Below, piece by piece: positions 7,539-16,760 of a stretch of DNA of 64,000 nt. The position numbers were made by a program, and so were the translations under genes. The stretch comes from Methylomicrobium sp035916875 (GTDB lineage Bacteria; Pseudomonadota; Gammaproteobacteria; Methylococcales; Methylomonadaceae): NCBI RefSeq assembly GCF_035916875.1, contig NZ_JAXUHN010000080.1, forward strand, positions 26,998 through 90,997, read 5' to 3'. Numbering within the stretch: position 1 is the stretch's first letter; each line of letters begins with the position of its first letter. The notes under the pieces are model-generated. The model was not told the DNA's origin, searched no databases, and was given only the letters and a program-made list of their open reading frames with translations.

Positions 7539-9914
7539 TCAATCCCTCAACTTTGCACCAATTTTATTTTTCAAGTTTTCCAAAAGCTTACATACTATAG
7601 CATCGATTTCGGAATCTGTCAGTGTCTGTGAATAATCTTGCAGCGTTAGACTCAGGGCAATGCTTTTGTGCCCCGCCTCGACGCCTTTGCCACGGTACAC
7701 GTCGAACGGCACGGCGGTTTGCAGCGCGGGCTCCTGGAGCTCGCTAACGCAAGTGGTAATCTGCTCGGCGGTGACCTCTTCTTTGACGATCAACGCCAGA
7801 TCGCGCCGCACCGACGGGTATTTCGACAGCGGCTTGAACTGCGCTTTTTGTTTGGCCAGCAAGGCATCCTGATCCAGTTCGAACAGGAATACCCGACTAT
7901 CGAATCCAAATTGTTTTTCAAGATTCGGATGCAGCATGCCGATCAGACCGACCCGTTGACCGTCCGACGCAACAATCTCGGCGGTCTGACCGGGGTGCAG
8001 TGCAGGATGTTCGCTTGGCACGAAGAGGGCCGCACAACCGGTCAACGCAAACAGCGCCTCGACATCGGCCTTGATATCGAAGAAATCCACCGCGCGCGCC
8101 GCCTCACCCCATTGCTCGGGATGCGCACTGCCGAGCGCGACGCCGGCGAGCATTTTTTGTTGCAGCACCTGGCCTTCGAGACGAATGAAACGCAGGCCGG
8201 TTTCGAATAGGCGCACCCGATTTTGCTGACGATTCACATTGTGCTCGGCAGCCTTGATCAGGCCGCACCAGAGCGTGCCGCGCATCACCGACAATTCGGA
8301 TGAGATCGGATTTTGCAGGGTGATCATCTCGGAACCCGGCATGAACGCCTGTTGCGTTTCCGCATCGACAAAGCTGAAGGTGATCGCTTCCTGATAGCCG
8401 CGGTCGACCAACAGGTCGCGGGCGCGATCGAGCTCCAGCGCCGACTCGGTCGCCTTGTGCAGTTCGGTGCGCACCAGTAAACGATTGCTGGGCAGGTTGT
8501 TGTAGCCGTAAATGCGCGCGACCTCTTCAATCAGATCAGCTTCGATCGCGACATCGAAACGGAAACCGGGCGGGGTCACTAACCAGCCATCGGAGACCGT
8601 TTCGATACCCATGCCTAAGCGGCGGAAGATGCCGGCAATTTGTTCGTCGCTCGGTAGCAGGCCGAGCAGCCGCTCGATTCGTTGCCGACGCAGTTCAATC
8701 GGTAGGCGTTTCGGCAAATGCACGTCTGCAACCGCTTCGCTGAGCAGGCCGACACTGCCGCCGGCAATTTCGGTGATCAGTTGCGTCGCGCGTTCGATCG
8801 CGCGTTCCTGCAGAAACGGATCGACGCCGCGTTCGAAGCGGTGCGAGGAGTCGGTATGCAGGCCGAAGCGGCGGGCCTTGCCAGCGATGCTTTGCGGCGC
8901 AAAAAACGCGCATTCGAGGAAAATGTTTTGCGTGCCCTCGCCGACCGCCGATTCGCTGCCGCCCATCACGCCGGCCAGTGCCAGCGCGCGCGCGTTATCG
9001 GCAATCACCAGCGCTTCGGCATCGAGCTTGATCGTCTGGCTGTTCAACAAGGCCAATTCTTCGCCGTCCTCTGCCCAGCGCACCCGGATGCCGCCGTTCA
9101 GCTTGTCCGCATCGAAAGCGTGCAGAGGCTGACCGAGTTCGAGCAACACGTAGTTGGTCACATCGACGACCGGGCCGAGGCTTCTAAGGCCCGAACGCCG
9201 GAGCCTTTCCTGCATCCACAGCGGCGTTTCGGCCTGCGGGTTGACGCCCTTGATCAGGCGGCCGAGATAGCGCGGGCAGGCTTCCACCGGGTCGATGCGA
9301 ATGTCCAGCGTATCGCGGTGCGCGACATCGGCCTTCTTCAGCGGCGTGACTTGGCAGTCGATTTGATTCAACACCGCGACTTCGCGCGCCAGGCCTTCGA
9401 CGCTCAGGCAATCGGCCCGATTCGGCGTCAGGTCGACCTCAATCAGGTTGTCGTTCAGCGACAGATACTCGCGAATATCGACGCCGACCGGGGCGTCCTC
9501 AGCCAGTTCCATCAAGCCGTTGGCCTCTTCGGCCAGGCCGAGCTCCTTTTCCGAGCACAGCATGCCGTTAGACTCGACACCGCGCAGCTTGGATTTTTTG
9601 ATCTTGAAATCGCCCGGCAGCACCGCGCCGATCAGGGCGGCAGGAATCTTCAGGCCGGGGCGTACGTTGCTCGCGCCACAGACGATTTGCAGCGGCTCGC
9701 CCTGCCCGACCTCTACCTTACAGACCCGCAGACGGTCCGCATCGGGATGCTGCTCCGTCGCGAGCACTTCGCCGATCACTACGCCGCTGAATACCGCGGC
9801 GGCCGGTGTGACCGAGTCGACTTCGAGACCGGCCATGGTCAATTGCGCGACCAGTTCTTCGGTGCTGACGGCCGGATTGACGTAGGTTCTTAACCAGGCT
9901 TCACTAATTTGCAT
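7539..9914 (-). CDS. pheT: Phenylalanyl-tRNA synthetase beta subunit
   Basis: The 791-residue beta subunit forms the alpha2-beta2 enzyme that charges tRNA-Phe. Residues 39-150 are the EMAP-like tRNA-binding domain (VIGEVLATEQHPDADRL, IVCGASNV). The B3/B4 editing and B5 domains follow, and the last 95 residues are the anticodon-binding FDX-ACB domain (KYPSVRRDLALIV). Length is normal. It begins 14 bases after the pheS stop. Confidence 0.97.
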   Translation of the reverse strand: MQISEAWLRTYVNPAVSTEELVAQLTMAGLEVDSVTPAAAVFSGVVIGEVLATEQHPDADRLRVCKVEVGQGEPLQIVCGASNVRPGLKIPAALIGAVLPGDFKIKKSKLRGVESNGMLCSEKELGLAEEANGLMELAEDAPVGVDIREYLSLNDNLIEVDLTPNRADCLSVEGLAREVAVLNQIDCQVTPLKKADVAHRDTLDIRIDPVEACPRYLGRLIKGVNPQAETPLWMQERLRRSGLRSLGPVVDVTNYVLLELGQPLHAFDADKLNGGIRVRWAEDGEELALLNSQTIKLDAEALVIADNARALALAGVMGGSESAVGEGTQNIFLECAFFAPQSIAGKARRFGLHTDSSHRFERGVDPFLQERAIERATQLITEIAGGSVGLLSEAVADVHLPKRLPIELRRQRIERLLGLLPSDEQIAGIFRRLGMGIETVSDGWLVTPPGFRFDVAIEADLIEEVARIYGYNNLPSNRLLVRTELHKATESALELDRARDLLVDRGYQEAITFSFVDAETQQAFMPGSEMITLQNPISSELSVMRGTLWCGLIKAAEHNVNRQQNRVRLFETGLRFIRLEGQVLQQKMLAGVALGSAHPEQWGEAARAVDFFDIKADVEALFALTGCAALFVPSEHPALHPGQTAEIVASDGQRVGLIGMLHPNLEKQFGFDSRVFLFELDQDALLAKQKAQFKPLSKYPSVRRDLALIVKEEVTAEQITTCVSELQEPALQTAVPFDVYRGKGVEAGHKSIALSLTLQDYSQTLTDSEIDAIVCKLLENLKNKIGAKLRD

Positions 9915-9928
9915 GACTTATCGACGGC

Positions 9929-10948
9929 TTACTTGAATTGTTGCAGGAATTTCAGGTCGTTTTCGAAGAACAACCGTAGATCGTTGATGCCGTAACGCAG
10001 CATCGCGAGCCGTTCGACGCCCATGCCGAACGCAAAACCGGTATATTTTTCGCTGTCGATGTTGACCGCCTTGAACACCTCGGGATGGATCATTCCGCAG
10101 CCCATCACCTCGAGCCAGCCGGTATGTCCGCATACCCGGCAGCCAGAACCGTTGCAGATCACGCATTCGATATCGACTTCGGCCGACGGCTCGGTGAACG
10201 GGAAATAGGACGGACGGAAACGAACCTCACTGTCTTTTTCAAAAAATGCCTGTAAAAAGTCGTACACGACGCCCTTCAAATCGGCGAAGCTGACGTCCCG
10301 GTCAACCAAAAAGCCTTCTACCTGATGGAACATCGGCGAATGGGTCAGGTCGGAATCGCAACGATAGACGCGGCCAGGTGCAATCACTTTCAGTGGCGGC
10401 TCTTCGGATTCCATCACTCGAATCTGTACCGGCGATGTGTGCGTCCGCAAAACAGTATGAGCGTCGAAATAAAACGTATCGTGCATCGCCCGCGCCGGGT
10501 GGTGGTCGGGAATATTCAACGCCTCGAAGTTATGATAATCGTCTTCGATTTCGGGCCCTTCTACGGTCTTGAAGCCGGCACTGGTGAAAATCCTCGAGAT
10601 GCGCCGCAAGGTAGTGGTGACCGGATGCAGGCCGGCAACTGCCTGGCCTCTACCCGGCAAGGTCACATCGATCCGTTCGCTCGTAAGACGGGCGGCCAGT
10701 TCATTGGCTTCGAGCAATTGCTTGCGGCCGTCCAACTGTTCCTGAAATCGATCTTTCGCCTGGTTGATTTTTTGGCCGGCTTCTCGACGTTGTTCCGGAT
10801 CGAGCGTACCGAGTTCTTTCATCAGATGGGTTAATAAACCCTTCTTGCCGAGATAATGAACGCGGACCTGATCGAGTTGCGTGAGGTCTTGGGCATCCGC
10901 AAGCGCCGTAGAGGCCTGCGCGAGAATTTCTTCAGGAGTGAAAGACAC
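9929..10948 (-). CDS. pheS: Phenylalanyl-tRNA synthetase alpha subunit
   Basis: This is the catalytic subunit, class II. FHQVEGFLVD, YFPFTEPSAEVD and GMGVERLAMLRYG are the class II motifs that bind ATP and phenylalanine. The N-terminal coiled coil carries VHYLGKKGLLTHLMKELG. I place the start at GTG 10948, giving 339 residues close to the family length. The frame is open to 11017 but the extra 23 residues do not look like PheS. Only a weak ribosome-binding site is visible at either start. Confidence 0.95.
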   Translation of the reverse strand: MSFTPEEILAQASTALADAQDLTQLDQVRVHYLGKKGLLTHLMKELGTLDPEQRREAGQKINQAKDRFQEQLDGRKQLLEANELAARLTSERIDVTLPGRGQAVAGLHPVTTTLRRISRIFTSAGFKTVEGPEIEDDYHNFEALNIPDHHPARAMHDTFYFDAHTVLRTHTSPVQIRVMESEEPPLKVIAPGRVYRCDSDLTHSPMFHQVEGFLVDRDVSFADLKGVVYDFLQAFFEKDSEVRFRPSYFPFTEPSAEVDIECVICNGSGCRVCGHTGWLEVMGCGMIHPEVFKAVNIDSEKYTGFAFGMGVERLAMLRYGINDLRLFFENDLKFLQQFK

Positions 10949-11135
10949 TGCTTGGCTCGTTGATAGAATGGAAGAAAATGGGGCGTTGATAGTTGCGCTA
11001 ACACGACAAAGCGGCAAACGGACCGACCTGCGATCCTGCCGCTTTGCTAAACATTCTGTTCTTGGGTTTTGTGTTCCACCCGCACTTTAGGCGGAAACAA
11101 GGTATCTCCCGATGACTCGGGAGATTCAGACCGAC

Positions 11136-11498
11136 TTACAGCGGGCTGACGTTGGCTTTCGCAATCTTTGCGATTTCGGCGAAAGCGTCCATGTCGCGCA
11201 CGGCGATATCGGCCAGCACCTTACGATCGATCGCCACATTCGCGTTCGACAGACCGTTGATCAGACGACTGTAGGACAGACCGCATTGTCTGGCGGCCGC
11301 GTTGATACGAACGATCCATAACGCGCGGAATTGACGTTTTCTCTGTCTGCGGTCGCGGTACGCATACTGACCGGCCTTGATCACCGCTTGCTTAGCGACG
11401 CGATAGACCCGGCTGCGAGCGCCGTAGTAGCCCTTTGCCTGTTTTAAAATTTTCTTGTGTCTTGCTCTGGCGGTAACGCCGCGTTTTACTCTAGGCAT
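11136..11498 (-). CDS. rplT: 50S ribosomal protein L20
   Basis: The 120-residue L20 has the typical MPRVKRGVTARARHKKIL start and the conserved RQRKRQFRALWIVRINAA segment. It is an early 23S rRNA binder. In E. coli it also represses translation of rpmI-rplT. It follows rpmI by 15 bases, in the infC operon. Confidence 0.97.
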   Translation of the reverse strand: MPRVKRGVTARARHKKILKQAKGYYGARSRVYRVAKQAVIKAGQYAYRDRRQRKRQFRALWIVRINAAARQCGLSYSRLINGLSNANVAIDRKVLADIAVRDMDAFAEIAKIAKANVSPL

Positions 11499-11513
11499 TG
11501 TGATTCTCCGCGC

Positions 11514-11711
11514 TTAGGTGTAAGGCAGCATGCGCGCTGCGCTACGCAGATCGGATGGATGAATCGCCGCTGGTTTACGTAACTGGCGTTTCCGCTTGGT
11601 GGTTTTTTTGGTCAGTATATGACGCTTATGCGATTGACCGCATTTGAAACCGCCGTTGCCGGTGCGTCTAAAACGCTTGGCCGCGCCGCGGTTAGTTTTA
11701 ATTTTTGGCAT
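11514..11711 (-). CDS. rpmI: 50S ribosomal protein L35
   Basis: The 65-residue very basic protein starts MPKIKTNRGAAKRFRRTGNG, diagnostic of L35. It lies between infC and rplT as expected. The 152-base gap to infC contains a candidate L20 control hairpin. Confidence 0.97.
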   Translation of the reverse strand: MPKIKTNRGAAKRFRRTGNGGFKCGQSHKRHILTKKTTKRKRQLRKPAAIHPSDLRSAARMLPYT

Positions 11712-11818
11712 TTGTTTGCTCCAACGTTAAAAATAAAAATCCCTGAGAAAATAACCCAGCAAGGCAAAATGCATGGCCCTGAAGAATTATGCGCATCGTA
11801 TTTAAATCAAGATGCAGA

Positions 11819-11837
11819 CAGTCTCGTCCTGAGACTG
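11819..11837 (-). promoter_or_regulatory. Hairpin in the infC-rpmI leader (possible L20 control)
   Basis: A perfect 7-base stem, CAGTCTC / GAGACTG, with a 5-base loop lies in the rpmI leader. In E. coli L20 binds structures in this region to repress rpmI-rplT. Here the match is by position only, not by demonstrated L20-site sequence. Confidence 0.3.
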
Positions 11838-11863
11838 CGAAACTTTGCGTTAAAAAACGCTGA

Positions 11864-12388
11864 CTATTTTTTCTTTTTGGGGGACATCACCATGACCATT
11901 TGACGACCTTCCATCTTCGGAAACTGTTCGACGACTGCGACATCTTCCAAATCCTTTTCAAGGCGCTTCAACTGGTCCATGCCGATTTCGCGATGCGCCA
12001 TTTCCCGTCCGCGGTAGCGCACGGTGATTTTGGTTTTATCGCCATCGTTCAAAAATTTGATCAGGCTTTTAAGTTTGACTTGATAGTCGCCCTCATCTGT
12101 TCCCGGCCGGAATTTGATTTCCTTGACCTGAATCTGCTTTTGTTTTTTCTTGGCAATCGCCAGTTTTTTGTTTTGCTCGAACTGGTATTTGCCATAATTC
12201 ATTATCTTGCAAACCGGCGGCTCCGCATTCGGCGAGATTTCGACCAAGTCCAAATCGGCCGCGTAGGCCAACTGCTTGGCTTCTTCCAACGAAATAATGC
12301 CCAATGACTCGCCATCAGCGCCCGTGACCCGCACCCGTCTGGCGGTAATCGCATCGTTCAGGCGGGTTTCATCTTTTTTAGCAGCGAT
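11864..12388 (-). CDS. infC: Translation initiation factor IF-3
   Basis: The product of about 174 residues has the IF-3 N domain (RRVRVTGADGESLGIISLEEA), the linker KKKQKQIQVKEIKFRP, and the C domain ending MVMVMSPKKKK. IF-3 binds the 30S subunit and rejects non-canonical start codons. No ATG lies near the 5' end. GGAGG is 8 bases before an ATC codon (12388) but only 2 bases before TTG (12394). An AUC start therefore fits the spacing best and parallels the AUU start used by E. coli infC for autoregulation. Confidence 0.93.
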   Translation of the reverse strand: MAAKKDETRLNDAITARRVRVTGADGESLGIISLEEAKQLAYAADLDLVEISPNAEPPVCKIMNYGKYQFEQNKKLAIAKKKQKQIQVKEIKFRPGTDEGDYQVKLKSLIKFLNDGDKTKITVRYRGREMAHREIGMDQLKRLEKDLEDVAVVEQFPKMEGRQMVMVMSPKKKK

Positions 12389-12409
12389 CTTCAAATCCTC
12401 CAGCTACAA

Positions 12410-14317
12410 TCATTTTCTGTCCGCGATTTCCTGATTTAGCCGTTCGCCAAATTCCTGGATCGTCAGACTGCCCAAGTTATCACCTTTTTGCGTACGCACG
12501 GTAATCGTCTGATCTTCGAGCTCTTTATCGCCGATGATCAACAAATAAGGGACGCGCTGCATCGAGTGCTCGCGGATTTTAAACCCGATCTTTTCATTTC
12601 TCAAGTCAATTTTGACTCTGAAACCCTGTTTTTCAAGCACTTTCATCGTTTCTAGCGCGAATTGGTCATGACGGTCCGCGATCGTCAATACGACCGCCTG
12701 CACCGGTGACAACCAGACCGGGAAAGTACCGGCGTATTGCTCGATCAAAATGCCGGTAAAACGTTCCAACGAACCGAGTATCGCCCGGTGCAGCATCACC
12801 GGCACTTGCCGTGAACTGTCTTCGGCGATATACGTGGCACCCAAACGTCCAGGCATCGAGAAATCGACTTGAATCGTACCGCACTGCCAGACGCGGCCGA
12901 TGCAGTCCTTCAGCGAGAATTCGATCTTGGGTCCGTAAAACGCACCTTCGCCCGGCTGCAAGTCCCATTTCAGGCCCTTGTTATTCAAGGCCAGTTCGAG
13001 CGCGCTTTCGGCCTTATCCCAAACCGCGTCGTCGCCTACCCGGTTTTCCGGACGGGTCGACAGTTTGATGATCACTTCCTCGAAGCCGAAGTCCTTGTAT
13101 ACATCGAACAGCATGTCGATAAAAATCGACACTTCGTCCTGAATCTGCGCTTCGGTACAGAAAATATGCGCATCGTCCTGCACAAAATTTCTGACCCGCA
13201 TCAGGCCATGCAAGGTGCCGGAAGGCTCGTTGCGGTGACAGGAACCGAACTCGGCTAGGCGGATCGGCAAATCGCGGTAGCTCTTCAGGCCCTGATTGTA
13301 AATCTGAATATGGCACGGACAGTTCATCGGCTTGATCGCATAATCGCGATTCTCCGAATGGGTTGTGAACATGCCGGCGCTGAATTTGTCCCAGTGACCA
13401 GATTTTTCCCACAGCGAGCGATCGACGATTTGCGGCGTCTTGACCTCGCCGTAGCCGTTTACCCGCAGCTTTTCGCGAATGTATTGCTCGATCTTTTGAT
13501 AAATGGTCCAGCCTTTTTCGTGCCAGAATACCATGCCGGGCGCTTCTTCCTGAGTATGAAACAAGTCCAATGCCTTGCCCAGTTTCCGGTGATCGCGTTT
13601 TTCGGCTTCCTCGAGACGCGCGAGATAGGCCTGCAAATCTTTTTTGTCGCCCCAGGCGGTGCCATAAATGCGTTGCAGCATTTCGTTGCTGGAGTTGCCG
13701 CGCCAGTATGCGCCGGCAATCTTCATCAGTTTGAACGCGGTCAATTTGCCGGTGCTCGGCACATGCGGACCACGGCAGAGATCGGTAAAATCGCCCTGGT
13801 TATATAATGAGAGCGCCTGATCGGCAGGAATCGACTCGATGATCTCGGCCTTGTAATACTCGCCCAATCCGCGAAAATATCGCACGGCTTCATCGCGGGA
13901 CATGATCGAACGGGTTACCGCATAATCGTCGGCCGCCAGCTTTTGCATCCGCGCCTCGATTGCTTCGAGATCTTCCGGCGTAAACGGGCGGTGATAGGAA
14001 AAGTCGTAATAGAAGCCATTTTCTATGACCGGACCGATCGTGACTTGCGCGTCGGGGAATAGCTGCTTGACGGCCTGAGCCAGAAGGTGGGCGGTGGAAT
14101 GGCGAATCACATCGACGCCGTCGGCGTCCTTCGCGGTGATGATTTGCAGCGTGGCATCATGATCGACCAGAGTGCTCGCATCGACCAACTTGTCATTCAC
14201 CCGACCCGCCAAAGTCGCCTTTGTCAGCCCGGAACCGATGGACTGGGCAACTTCCAACACCGTAACCGCGCGTTCGAAATCGCGTTTGGAGCCGTCGGGA
14301 AGAGTGATTACTGGCAT
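12410..14317 (-). CDS. thrS: Threonyl-tRNA synthetase
   Basis: The 635-residue enzyme has family length and order. The TGS domain is at 1-61, the editing domain starts with HSTAHLLAQA (about residue 73), and the class II core includes MNCPCHIQIY (zinc-binding Cys) and RNEPSGTLHGLMRVRNF. A C-terminal anticodon domain follows. It charges tRNA-Thr and edits Ser-tRNA-Thr. It is the first gene of the thrS-infC-rpmI-rplT-pheST-ihfA-merR run, and its stop lies 21 bases before the infC start. Confidence 0.97.
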   Translation of the reverse strand: MPVITLPDGSKRDFERAVTVLEVAQSIGSGLTKATLAGRVNDKLVDASTLVDHDATLQIITAKDADGVDVIRHSTAHLLAQAVKQLFPDAQVTIGPVIENGFYYDFSYHRPFTPEDLEAIEARMQKLAADDYAVTRSIMSRDEAVRYFRGLGEYYKAEIIESIPADQALSLYNQGDFTDLCRGPHVPSTGKLTAFKLMKIAGAYWRGNSSNEMLQRIYGTAWGDKKDLQAYLARLEEAEKRDHRKLGKALDLFHTQEEAPGMVFWHEKGWTIYQKIEQYIREKLRVNGYGEVKTPQIVDRSLWEKSGHWDKFSAGMFTTHSENRDYAIKPMNCPCHIQIYNQGLKSYRDLPIRLAEFGSCHRNEPSGTLHGLMRVRNFVQDDAHIFCTEAQIQDEVSIFIDMLFDVYKDFGFEEVIIKLSTRPENRVGDDAVWDKAESALELALNNKGLKWDLQPGEGAFYGPKIEFSLKDCIGRVWQCGTIQVDFSMPGRLGATYIAEDSSRQVPVMLHRAILGSLERFTGILIEQYAGTFPVWLSPVQAVVLTIADRHDQFALETMKVLEKQGFRVKIDLRNEKIGFKIREHSMQRVPYLLIIGDKELEDQTITVRTQKGDNLGSLTIQEFGERLNQEIADRK

Positions 14318-14350
14318 GTTAAATCAAAATAATTCGGTATCCAAAATAAA

Positions 14351-14375
14351 AAAAGCACTGCGGAGCAGTGCTTTT
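14351..14375 (-). terminator. Terminator after tRNA-Val
   Basis: The perfect 11-base arms AAAAGCACTGC / GCAGTGCTTTT are separated by 3 bases. The site lies just past the tRNA-Val 3' end and before thrS, and could also act on the opposite strand. Confidence 0.85.
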
Positions 14376-14382
14376 GGGTATC

Positions 14383-14459
14383 TGGTAGGCGCGATTGGAC
14401 TCGAACCAACGACCCCCACCATGTCAAGGTGGTGCTCTAACCAACTGAGCTACGCGCCT
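14383..14459 (-). tRNA. tRNA-Val (anticodon GAC)
   Basis: Minus-strand 77-base tRNA with CCA. The acceptor AGGCGCG pairs with CGCGCCT. The anticodon arm CCACC-TTGACAT-GGTGG gives GAC. The central part is almost identical to E. coli valV/valW. Confidence 0.95.
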
Positions 14460-14688
14460 GAAGTATTGTTACTTCATCTGTGCATTATAACAACAGATTT
14501 ACCCTTCGTAAACATCAAATATTCATTTTGCGTGATTTCTTATTCAGGGGACTGCTTATTTTTATACCGTTTCCGAACATTCCGAACTTCCCTAACCGAT
14601 GTCTTACCGTGCTCACGACATTTTGATAAGATGCATCCTTCAGCCTGTCGCCTCACAACTTCCAACCTACTTATAAAGGACCCGCTTC

Positions 14689-16632
14689 ATGTCAGACGTC
14701 CACGTCTATCCGGTAAAGCCTGAAATCGCCGCCCATGCGCACATCAACCGCGAAACCTATCTGACCCTTTATCAGCGCTCGCTCGCCGAACCCGAGGCGT
14801 TTTGGGCCGAGCAGGCGGAACTGTTTTTGAACTGGGACCGGCGCTGGGACAAAGTCTCCGACTGCGATTTCGAATCCGCGCACATCCGCTGGTTCGACGG
14901 CGGCCGGCTGAATGTCAGCGTGAATTGCCTGGACCGTCATCTGCAACAGCGCGGCGATCAGGTTGCGATCATCTGGGAAGGCGATGATCCGGCGCGCGAT
15001 AAAAAAATCACCTACCGCGAACTACACGATCAGGTCTGCCGGTTTGGGAATGTACTGAAAGCCCAGGGCGTCGAAAAAGGCGACCGGGTCTGCATCTATC
15101 TGCCGATGATTGCCGAAGCGGCGGTCGTAATGCTCGCCTGCACCCGCATCGGCGCTGTGCATTCGGTCGTTTTCGGCGGCTTTTCGGCCGAAGCATTGAA
15201 AGACAGGATTCTGGATTGCGGCTGCAAATTTCTGGTTTGCGCGGACGAAGGCTACCGGGGAGGCAAGATCGTACCGATCAAGACCAATGTCGATAATGCC
15301 GCCGAGCATTGTCCCGACCTCGAAAAAATCATCGTGATCCAAAATACCGGCGGCAAGATCGGCTGGCAGGAGGGCCGCGACCTCTGGTACCACGAAGCGA
15401 TGGCGACGGCCTCCGCCGATTGCCCGCCGATACCGATGGGAGCCGAAGATCCCTTATTCATTCTTTATACGTCGGGCTCGACCGGCAAACCGAAAGGCAT
15501 GCTGCATACGACCGGCGGTTATTTGCTGTATGCCGCGATCACGCATAAATATGTCTTCGATTATCATGACGGCGACATTTACTGGTGCACCGCCGACATC
15601 GGCTGGGTCACCGGTCATTCTTATGTAATCTACGGTCCATTGTGCAATGGCGCCACCACCTTGATGTTTGAAGGCGTGCCGACCTATCCGGGGCCCGACC
15701 GTTTCTGGCGCGTCGTCGACAAACACCGGGTCAACATTTTCTATACCGCGCCGACCGCGATTCGCGCGCTGATGGCACAGGGCGATCATTATGTGACCGA
15801 CACCTCCAGGCAAAGCCTCAGAATCCTCGGCAGCGTCGGCGAGCCGATCAATCCGGAAGCATGGGAGTGGTACTATCATGTGGTCGGCGACGGCTCGCGT
15901 CCGATCATGGATACCTGGTGGCAGACCGAAACCGGCGGTATACTGATTACACCGTTGCCGGGCGCGATCGACCTGAAGCCGGGTTCGGCGACTCTGCCGT
16001 TCTTCGGCATCAAGCCGGAGATTCTCGACACGAACAACCAAATACTCGAGGGTGCTTGCGAAGGCGTTCTGGTGATAGCCCGCTCCTGGCCGGGGCAGTC
16101 GCGCGGCATTTACGGCGATCATAAGCTTTTTATCGACACCTATTTCAGCAAAGCCTCCGGCTTTTACTACAGCGGCGACGGCGCCAAACGCGACGCCGAC
16201 GGCTATTACTGGATCACCGGACGCATCGATGACGTGATCAACGTATCGGGGCACCGCATGGGCACTGCCGAGATCGAAAGCGCGCTGGTGCTGCACGAAC
16301 TGGTGGCGGAGGCGGCCGTGGTCGGCTACCCGCACAATATCAAGGGTCAGGGCATTTATGCCTACGTCACCCTGAACGCGGGCGTCGAACCGACCGAACA
16401 ACTGCGCAAGGAGTTGGACGATCTGGTCAGAAAAGAAATCGGGCCGATTGCCCACCCCGACATCATCCAATGGGCGCCGTCCCTGCCCAAGACGCGCTCC
16501 GGCAAGATCATGCGCCGTATTCTGCGCAAGGTCGCGGCGGGCGAACTCGACAATCTCGGCGACACATCGACGCTGGCCGATCCTTCGGTCGTGCAGAACA
16601 TCATCGATCATCGTATCGTCAAAAACAATTGA
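14689..16632 (+). CDS. acs: Acetyl-CoA synthetase
   Basis: The 647-residue AMP-forming ligase makes acetyl-CoA from acetate, ATP and CoA. The P-loop-like signature YTSGSTGKPKG and the GRIDDVINVSGHRMGTAEIE hinge are present. PKTRSGKIMRR near the C-terminus contains the Lys (606) equivalent to the acetylation-regulated Lys609 of Salmonella Acs. Length is normal. It stands alone on the plus strand, about 230 bases from tRNA-Val, and AAGGA precedes the start. Confidence 0.96.
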   Translation: MSDVHVYPVKPEIAAHAHINRETYLTLYQRSLAEPEAFWAEQAELFLNWDRRWDKVSDCDFESAHIRWFDGGRLNVSVNCLDRHLQQRGDQVAIIWEGDDPARDKKITYRELHDQVCRFGNVLKAQGVEKGDRVCIYLPMIAEAAVVMLACTRIGAVHSVVFGGFSAEALKDRILDCGCKFLVCADEGYRGGKIVPIKTNVDNAAEHCPDLEKIIVIQNTGGKIGWQEGRDLWYHEAMATASADCPPIPMGAEDPLFILYTSGSTGKPKGMLHTTGGYLLYAAITHKYVFDYHDGDIYWCTADIGWVTGHSYVIYGPLCNGATTLMFEGVPTYPGPDRFWRVVDKHRVNIFYTAPTAIRALMAQGDHYVTDTSRQSLRILGSVGEPINPEAWEWYYHVVGDGSRPIMDTWWQTETGGILITPLPGAIDLKPGSATLPFFGIKPEILDTNNQILEGACEGVLVIARSWPGQSRGIYGDHKLFIDTYFSKASGFYYSGDGAKRDADGYYWITGRIDDVINVSGHRMGTAEIESALVLHELVAEAAVVGYPHNIKGQGIYAYVTLNAGVEPTEQLRKELDDLVRKEIGPIAHPDIIQWAPSLPKTRSGKIMRRILRKVAAGELDNLGDTSTLADPSVVQNIIDHRIVKNN

Positions 16633-16760
16633 CCACGAGCACAGCGCAAAAAATACCATCAAAAATCAGCCCGGCGGAAATAGTCGCCAGGCGCGCAATA
16701 TCATTAACCGCGTTGCCGATCAATCACAGCGCGGATGATTCTATGCACAGGAGGCACGAG

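Noticed and set aside
8718..9893. Long plus-strand open frame opposite pheT
   Set aside because: It is a shadow of the GC-rich pheT gene on the other strand; its translation has no family features.
15454..16662. Long minus-strand open frame opposite acs
   Set aside because: Antisense of a well-identified gene, with a composition typical of shadow frames (Arg/Val/Gly-rich, no motif).
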